In this document: positions 7,326-10,133 of the stretch, one piece after another
Layout of the letters: each line of letters starts with the position of its first letter
Position numbering within the stretch: the first letter of the stretch is position 1
Assembly (NCBI GenBank): GCA_029860565.1
Contig: JAOUAY010000037.1
Span: 1-10,133 of the forward strand
DNA from: Candidatus Nitrosopumilus sp.
GTDB taxonomy: Archaea > Thermoproteota > Nitrososphaeria > Nitrososphaerales > Nitrosopumilaceae
Reading direction: 5' to 3'
DNA: 10,133 bases
Translations under genes and position numbers: made by a program
The notes under the pieces: generated by a model
Database searches by the model: none
Seen by the model: only the letters and a program-made list of their open reading frames with translations
Told to the model about the DNA's origin: nothing

Positions 7326-7347
7326 TAAGATCAATTTGCTAATACAT

Positions 7348-7355
7348 CTTAATAG
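7348..7355 (-). promoter_or_regulatory. TATA-like box for cyclophilin and surface-protein operon
   Basis: The minus strand reads CTATTAAG, centred 26-27 nt before the ATG at 7325. It supports the ATG over the TTG at 7334. Confidence 0.4.
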
Positions 7356-7534
7356 TCTTTTGTGAAAATAATTAAAAATTTTTTTATAGATATTTTAACA
7401 ATTTTCAAGAATCTATAATTATTGGTATATTTTTTGTTGGTAAATTTATTGATGCAGACTTAATATTTTTTTTAATCTAGTGTACAATCTGAATTTGTCG
7501 TATATGATAATTTTGAAATTCTAAAAGTTATAGT

Positions 7535-7543
7535 CTTATATAG
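7535..7543 (+). promoter_or_regulatory. TATA box for the small HTH gene
   Basis: CTTATATAG is centred about 26-27 nt before the TTG start at 7566, predicting a leaderless transcript. The rest of the gap from 7335 to 7565 is AT-rich, with several T-runs. I see no gene or convincing RNA structure in it. Confidence 0.6.
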
Positions 7544-7565
7544 AACAATCAAAATTTAGAATTCG

Positions 7566-7820
7566 TTGAATCGTACAAACCAAAGCACGATAATTAAAGA
7601 AGCAATTAATTCTTATCTTGACAAAGGGGTAACCGACAAGCAAGATATTTACACCAAAGTAGTTGATGAACTTGGTGTTCCAAGACCAACTGTAAGAAGA
7701 GTTGCAAGAGATCTAAGAACTGAACTATTGCAAAAAATCCAAATCTTACAATCTGATATGCCTAAAGCAACTACTACCTCTGATATGCCTAAAGCAACTA
7801 CTACCTCTGAAGAAGAATAA
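7566..7820 (+). CDS. Small helix-turn-helix protein with repeated tail, 84 aa
   Basis: Residues 7-58 look like a compact DNA-binding domain: helix TIIKEAINSYLDKG, then KQDIYTKVVDELGVPRPTVRRVARDL (given here as spanning 25-50), whose 'LGVPRPTVRRVARDL' part is a typical recognition-helix region, followed by a basic helix RTELLQKIQILQ. This suggests a transcription factor or chromatin-type regulator; its target is unknown. The tail consists of SDMPKATTT twice (63-71, 72-80) and then SEEE. The repeat comes from an exact 27-bp tandem duplication, so tail length probably varies between strains. The start is TTG, placed by the TATA box 26 nt upstream; no ATG lies near it. A T-rich stretch follows the stop. 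Confidence 0.8.
   Translation: MNRTNQSTIIKEAINSYLDKGVTDKQDIYTKVVDELGVPRPTVRRVARDLRTELLQKIQILQSDMPKATTTSDMPKATTTSEEE
7752..7805. repeat. 27-bp tandem repeat, two exact copies
   Basis: Copies at 7752-7778 and 7779-7805 are identical, and the first five bases of a third unit (TCTGA) follow. The unit encodes SDMPKATTT, so changes in copy number stay in frame in the HTH gene. Confidence 0.95.
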
Positions 7821-7826
7821 ATTCGA

Positions 7827-7842
7827 TTCTTTTTTTCTTTTT
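7827..7842 (+). terminator. T-rich archaeal terminator after the HTH gene
   Basis: A pyrimidine run with 7 Ts, a C and 5 Ts starts a few bases after the TAA stop. No hairpin is present; archaeal termination commonly needs only such T-tracts. Confidence 0.5.
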
Positions 7843-7875
7843 AATTATATTATATTATGATTTTTAGCATTACTG

Positions 7876-7883
7876 TTATAAAT
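7876..7883 (+). promoter_or_regulatory. TATA box for the membrane coiled-coil gene
   Basis: GTTATAAA(T) is centred about 25 nt before the ATG at 7904. With the T-tract just upstream, it suggests that this gene is transcribed separately from the HTH gene. Confidence 0.6.
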
Positions 7884-7903
7884 AATGAAATTTTTAATTA
7901 ATC

Positions 7904-8374
7904 ATGGGATATGTTGGTAATCATTTAGCCACATTAGTAACAGGGGTTTTCGCAGCTATATTAACTGGACTTTGGCCTTACTTTGTTGACTTTGCACCAA
8001 TATTGGATCTAGTATTCATGATAGCAGTTCCAATTACATGGTTTTTGACATTAACATGTTGGATTACTCAGAAAAGCACTGATTACATGCACAATCATGC
8101 ACCATCACATAGTGAAAAAAAAAGCTTGAATAATACACGAACAATTGAAACCACAACTACAGGAAATCAAGTGGGTCTTTCAGAAATTAAACAAATTCAA
8201 AGTGAATTGTCCGTAGAACTAAACAATGTAAAAGAATCTGTGAAGCTCAAAGACAGTGAAATTGAAAGGTTAAATCAAGAAATTTCTAATTTAGAAACTC
8301 GTGTTCAGATTGAATCATTAAAAACTGAATTAGCTAATCTAAAAATATTGGCATCTGAAAGAAAAACTAAGTAA
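7904..8374 (+). CDS. Two-helix membrane protein with C-terminal coiled coil, 156 aa
   Basis: I do not recognise a named family. Two hydrophobic helices lie at about 8-28 and 32-54, joined by a very short turn (DFAP), so both ends face the same side. A polar His/Ser/Thr-rich linker (about 56-90, with TIETTTTG) leads to a heptad-rich coiled coil (about 92-150; ELNNVKESVKLKDSEIERL and similar), ending in basic ERKTK. The protein is probably an inner-face membrane anchor whose coiled coil dimerises or recruits a partner, perhaps for cell shape, division or scaffolding; that is inference from architecture only. The ATG is supported by a TATA box 25 nt upstream. It follows the HTH gene by 83 bases. 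Confidence 0.78.
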   Translation: MGYVGNHLATLVTGVFAAILTGLWPYFVDFAPILDLVFMIAVPITWFLTLTCWITQKSTDYMHNHAPSHSEKKSLNNTRTIETTTTGNQVGLSEIKQIQSELSVELNNVKESVKLKDSEIERLNQEISNLETRVQIESLKTELANLKILASERKTK

Positions 8375-8380
8375 ACAGAT

Positions 8381-8500
8381 CTAATCTTTACAATGGCAAC
8401 AAATTACACCATGATTATTCTTACAACTAGGACAACTTACAGCACCACCAAAATGGCATTTACATGAACACAATTCAGTGGGATCTTTTTTTAAACTCAA
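8381..8500 (-). CDS. Very small Cys-rich zinc-type protein, 39 aa, TTG start
   Basis: A 39-residue frame starts at a TTG (MSLKKDPTEL) and has C11, C13, C15, H16, C23, C26, H30, C34, C35, H36 and C37 before KD and a TAG stop. Eight Cys and three His in 27 residues cannot be chance composition in such AT-rich DNA; they suggest one or two zinc sites. The frame has no ATG, and an upstream in-frame stop leaves TTG as the only usual start. An AT-rich TATA-like element (8522-8530, minus) is about 26 nt upstream. The CSCKC-type cluster and CxxC pair resemble the N-terminal cluster of the zinc-ribbon protein at 5525-5716. It is convergent with the coiled-coil gene, 6 bases apart. Function is unknown. 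Confidence 0.62.
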   Translation of the reverse strand: MSLKKDPTELCSCKCHFGGAVSCPSCKNNHGVICCHCKD

Positions 8501-8554
8501 TAGTATAATTTCTATGTCATGTTAATATTTGACTTTTGCATTTTAAGCGGAAAT

Positions 8555-8583
8555 AATTTGAAATAAAAGATTTATTTCAAATT
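8555..8583. repeat. Perfect inverted repeat, 13-bp arms, 3-base centre
   Basis: AATTTGAAATAAA (8555-8567) pairs exactly with TTTATTTCAAATT (8571-8583) around AGA. It ends 15 bases before the GTG of the decayed gene and covers the spot where that gene's TATA box would be, so it may be an old operator/promoter site. Confidence 0.8.
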
Positions 8584-8598
8584 TGAGGTAATGGTATC

Positions 8599-8971
8599 GT
8601 GTCTAAAATTATAGTAATTACAGATATTATTATTATTAGTTTATTGATTGCCAGATTCTCTAACGCAAATTCATTTACAAAACCAACTAATCTTCAAAAT
8701 GAAATAATCTAAATAAAGAATCCTATGGAATTTACAAAATTAATTATTCAAATGAATATATCGAAAGATAACATACTTCCATGGAAATTTGTTGGAGGAA
8801 TAATCTGAAATTATATCTCTAATTATCCTTTGATAATTCAAATTTTTGATAATGATGAATTTCTATTGGGAAACAATTAGGTAACCATCACTTTACTCAA
8901 ATTATGTGGTTGTTGATGGTTTTTTTGAATATGAATTTAGAATATCAAATTCTAATCAAGGTCAAACTTAG
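8599..8971 (+). pseudogene. Decayed gene for a secreted protein (signal peptide plus Ig/beta-type domain)
   Basis: No intact frame exists here, but coding remnants line up in order. A GTG at 8599 starts a signal-peptide-like stretch (MSKIIVITDIIIISLLIARF, then SNANS). Stops in the same frame fall at 8710, 8806 and 8878. Between them the frame still reads NYPLIIQIFDNDEFLLGNN (about 8821-8877). After a shift of one frame, from 8906, it reads VVVDGFFEYEFRISNSNQ until a stop at 8969. 'YPxIIQIFDxD...' followed by '...DGxxEYEFRI' matches, from memory, a beta-domain found in thaumarchaeal exported proteins. Three stops plus a frameshift make a sequencing error unlikely. The rest, to 9025, shows no gene. 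Confidence 0.68.
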
Positions 8972-9025
8972 ATTAATTTTGATAAAATCTATACCTAAAA
9001 ATCTTCAAAGTAGTTTATCTATACA

Positions 9026-9556
9026 CTAATCTTGATGTAATTTAGAAGCCATCTCTAAAGTTTCATCTACCATTTCTTTTAATCTATTTTGTGCATCTAT
9101 GTCTAAAACAGAATTTTCAGTGATAGATTCTGTAGTTAGAAATACCGCCTTTGGGTTTGTTATCACTCTAAAATATGATAACAACTGTGTAATTAATGTC
9201 TGGACATTGATAAAACCAATGTTTCCAGCAGCTAAAATTGTAATACCTGCAACTTTTCCTGGAGTTTTTTTATAATTGATATATTCAAATAGATTTTTTA
9301 ATGCTGAACTAAAAAATGAATTATAGATTGGTGAACCAATTAACCATACATCAGCATCTGTTATATCATTTCCAGCAATCTTAGTTGCTTCATTATATTC
9401 TTCATCTGGTCCTCTATAGCATTCAATTTGACCTTCAGAAAGATTGATTAATTTTGTGTCTTGATTTTTTGATTTAGCATATTCAAAAACATATTTCATT
9501 ATGACTTGTGTATTGGCATTCTTTCTGGGACTACCAGAAATTACAACTATTTTCAT
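9026..9556 (-). CDS. NADPH-dependent FMN reductase-like flavoprotein
   Basis: This is a flavodoxin-fold protein of the NADPH-dependent FMN reductase family, which binds FMN and passes electrons from NAD(P)H to flavins, quinones or metals. From the ATG at 9556 it has 176 residues. KIVVISGSPRKNANT (2-16) is the first strand and FMN-phosphate loop. GSPIYNSFFSSALKNLFEY (74-92) is the second conserved flavin-contact region. ITILAAGNIG (105-114) begins the third. An ATG 12 bases upstream adds MAVD, but a TATA box (GTTAAATAC on the minus strand, 9577-9585) is centred about 25 nt before 9556, so the shorter form is preferred. It lies downstream of tRNA-Arg and bluB on the same strand, with its own promoter. 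Supplying reduced FMN to BluB is conceivable but unproven. Confidence 0.88.
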   Translation of the reverse strand: MKIVVISGSPRKNANTQVIMKYVFEYAKSKNQDTKLINLSEGQIECYRGPDEEYNEATKIAGNDITDADVWLIGSPIYNSFFSSALKNLFEYINYKKTPGKVAGITILAAGNIGFINVQTLITQLLSYFRVITNPKAVFLTTESITENSVLDIDAQNRLKEMVDETLEMASKLHQD

Positions 9557-9576
9557 ATCTACAGCCATTTGTCTTT

Positions 9577-9585
9577 GTATTTAAC
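9577..9585 (-). promoter_or_regulatory. TATA box for the FMN reductase-like gene
   Basis: The minus strand reads GTTAAATAC, centred at 9581, 25 nt before the ATG at 9556 but only 13 before the ATG at 9568. This settles the start. Confidence 0.6.
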
Positions 9586-9609
9586 TCTCCGTCAATTTTT
9601 AAAATTACA

Positions 9610-9702
9610 CGGGCTTGGAGGGCTTCGATCCCTCGACCTGTAACTTAGGAGGCTACCACGCTATCCATGTTTCGCGTCAAATTGACTCTGCGCCACAAGC
9701 CC
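9610..9702 (-). tRNA. tRNA-Arg (anticodon CCT) with apparent D-loop intron
   Basis: The minus strand folds as a tRNA: acceptor GGGCTTG with CAAGCCC and discriminator G; D stem GCGC with GCGT; anticodon stem GTAGC with GTTAC (one G-U pair); loop CTCCTAA giving anticodon CCT for AGG codons; and T stem GAGGG with CCCTC around ATCGAAG. CCA is not encoded. The T loop has A at position 54 instead of T. The D loop is 28 bases instead of about 8-11. The extra bases (about 9671-9687) can pair as a relaxed bulge-helix-bulge: CGC with GCG, a 3-base AGA bulge, then GTCA with TGAC and a small loop. Removal of about 17-18 bases would leave a normal loop ending TGGATA. The gene lies 24 bases after bluB on the same strand. 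Confidence 0.92.
9671..9687 (-). other. Putative archaeal tRNA intron at a non-canonical D-loop site
   Basis: The proposed intron begins at the third base of the AGA bulge and ends two bases into the AAA after GCG. The exact cut sites are uncertain by a base or two. Splicing would be by the archaeal tRNA endonuclease, whose thaumarchaeal form accepts relaxed bulge-helix-bulge motifs and non-canonical positions. Confidence 0.65.
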
Positions 9703-9705
9703 AGC

Positions 9706-9713
9706 AAAAAAAA
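9706..9713 (-). terminator. T8 tract after bluB
   Basis: Eight consecutive Ts on the minus strand lie between the bluB stop and the tRNA 5' end. They could end the bluB transcript or simply be part of the AT-rich tRNA leader. Confidence 0.35.
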
Positions 9714-9726
9714 CATTCTTAATTAT

Positions 9727-10133
9727 TTAAGCGTAATCTAGATTATCTTTTATCATCTTTTGAATAATATTCCAATTTTTATTCTTTTTATCATTCCATT
9801 TTTCAAAATATACTACATCTTTTAATTCAAGTCTTGGCAACCAACCTTTAATTTCAAGATCCGGTTTTTCTGAAAAATTATCTACATATCCTAAACACAA
9901 GTATGCAACAGGAATAACATGCTCTGGTAATTCCAAGGTTTCTTTTAATATTTCATTTGATAGAATACTTACCCATCCTAGACCAATTCCCTCAGTCCTA
10001 GCTGACAACCACAAGTTCTGAATTGCACAACATACACTATAGAGACCTGCTTCGGGAATGCTTGATCTGCCAATTACAAATGGACCAAATTTTGTAGGAT
10101 CATATGTTACACAAAGATTTACTGGAGATTCTA
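9727..10133 (-). CDS. bluB: BluB, 5,6-dimethylbenzimidazole synthase, C-terminal part (5' end outside window)
   Basis: BluB is a nitroreductase-fold 'flavin destructase' that breaks down reduced FMN with oxygen to make 5,6-dimethylbenzimidazole, the lower ligand of vitamin B12. The frame stays open to the right edge: 134 codons are visible and the N-terminus is missing, so the TTG at 10014 is not the start. Recognisable blocks are SPVNLCVTYDPTKFGPFVIG, LYSVCCAIQNLWLSAR, TEGIGLGWVSIL and VIPVAYLCLGYVD, then KGWLPRLEL. GxGxGWVS with the later LCLGYVD and KGW...RL distinguishes BluB from general nitroreductases. In marine thaumarchaea it fits the known ability to make cobalamin. The tRNA-Arg and FMN reductase-like genes follow on the same strand. 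Confidence 0.9.
   Translation of the reverse strand, partial: ESPVNLCVTYDPTKFGPFVIGRSSIPEAGLYSVCCAIQNLWLSARTEGIGLGWVSILSNEILKETLELPEHVIPVAYLCLGYVDNFSEKPDLEIKGWLPRLELKDVVYFEKWNDKKNKNWNIIQKMIKDNLDYA

Noticed and set aside
7335..7565. Possible small RNA in the gap with several T-runs
   Set aside because: Apart from the TATA boxes at each end I find only AT-rich sequence with no stable stem and no conserved-looking frame.
8883..8926. AACCATCA ... TGATGGTT followed by a T-run, resembling a hairpin terminator
   Set aside because: The loop is 23 bases and the right arm plus T-run lies inside the DGFFEYEF coding remnant (GAT GGT TTT TTT GAA), so it is probably coincidental. Archaeal terminators do not need hairpins.
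9727..10014. Reading the bluB frame as a complete 95-residue protein from TTG 10014
   Set aside because: The frame continues in BluB-like sequence (SPVNLCVTYDPTKFGPFV and on) to the window edge, so the gene is partial, not short.

Overview
The window looks like a chromosomal segment of an ammonia-oxidising archaeon of the Nitrosopumilus type (Nitrososphaerota/Thaumarchaeota). The reasons are very AT-rich DNA, archaeal-type tyrosyl-tRNA synthetase, TATA boxes placed 24-27 nt before the start codon of many genes with no Shine-Dalgarno sequence (leaderless transcripts), frequent TTG starts, an intron-bearing tRNA, a cobamide gene (bluB), an MtrA-like corrinoid protein, and secreted proteins with thaumarchaeal sequence character. 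Genus-level placement is inference, because no search could be run. I see no phage, insertion sequence or CRISPR array.

Layout. 1-430 (-): N-terminal part of tyrS, running off the left edge. 524-733 (+): small unknown protein, tail to tail with a two-finger zinc protein (736-924, -). 970-1533 (-): four-helix membrane protein, divergent from a two-gene operon with a 4-base overlap (1613-3162, +): a DegT-family PLP aminotransferase and a soluble MtrA-like corrinoid protein. 3169-4915 (-): secreted LEA14-like protein, PfkB-family kinase and all-alpha dUTPase/NTP pyrophosphatase. 5041-5532 (+): conserved-looking protein with a winged-helix-like C-terminus, convergent with a zinc-ribbon protein (5525-5716, -). 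That gene shares a symmetric promoter with a 51-residue Cys protein (5765-5920, +). 5907-7325 (-): cyclophilin and, with no gap, a membrane-anchored surface protein. 7566-7820 and 7904-8374 (+): a small HTH protein with a repeated tail and a two-helix membrane coiled-coil protein. 8381-8500 (-): a 39-residue Cys-rich protein. 8599-8971 (+): a decayed secreted-protein gene. 9026-9556 (-): NADPH-dependent FMN reductase-like flavoprotein. 9610-9702 (-): tRNA-Arg(CCT) with an apparent D-loop intron. 9727-10133 (-): C-terminal part of bluB.

How the genes may work together. Most of the window is housekeeping: translation (TyrRS, tRNA-Arg), nucleotide hygiene (dUTPase), protein folding (cyclophilin) and envelope proteins. 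The recurring theme is cobamide and flavin chemistry: BluB makes the dimethylbenzimidazole ligand from reduced FMN, an FMN-reductase-like flavoprotein lies just downstream on the same strand, and the MtrA-like protein is a likely user of the corrinoid. Four small Cys/His zinc-type proteins, two of them under 55 residues, are a second theme.

No clearly new multi-gene system is visible. The best leads are the D-loop tRNA intron, the orphan MtrA coupled to an aminotransferase, the symmetric divergent promoter, the secreted-protein pseudogene and two in-frame tandem duplications.
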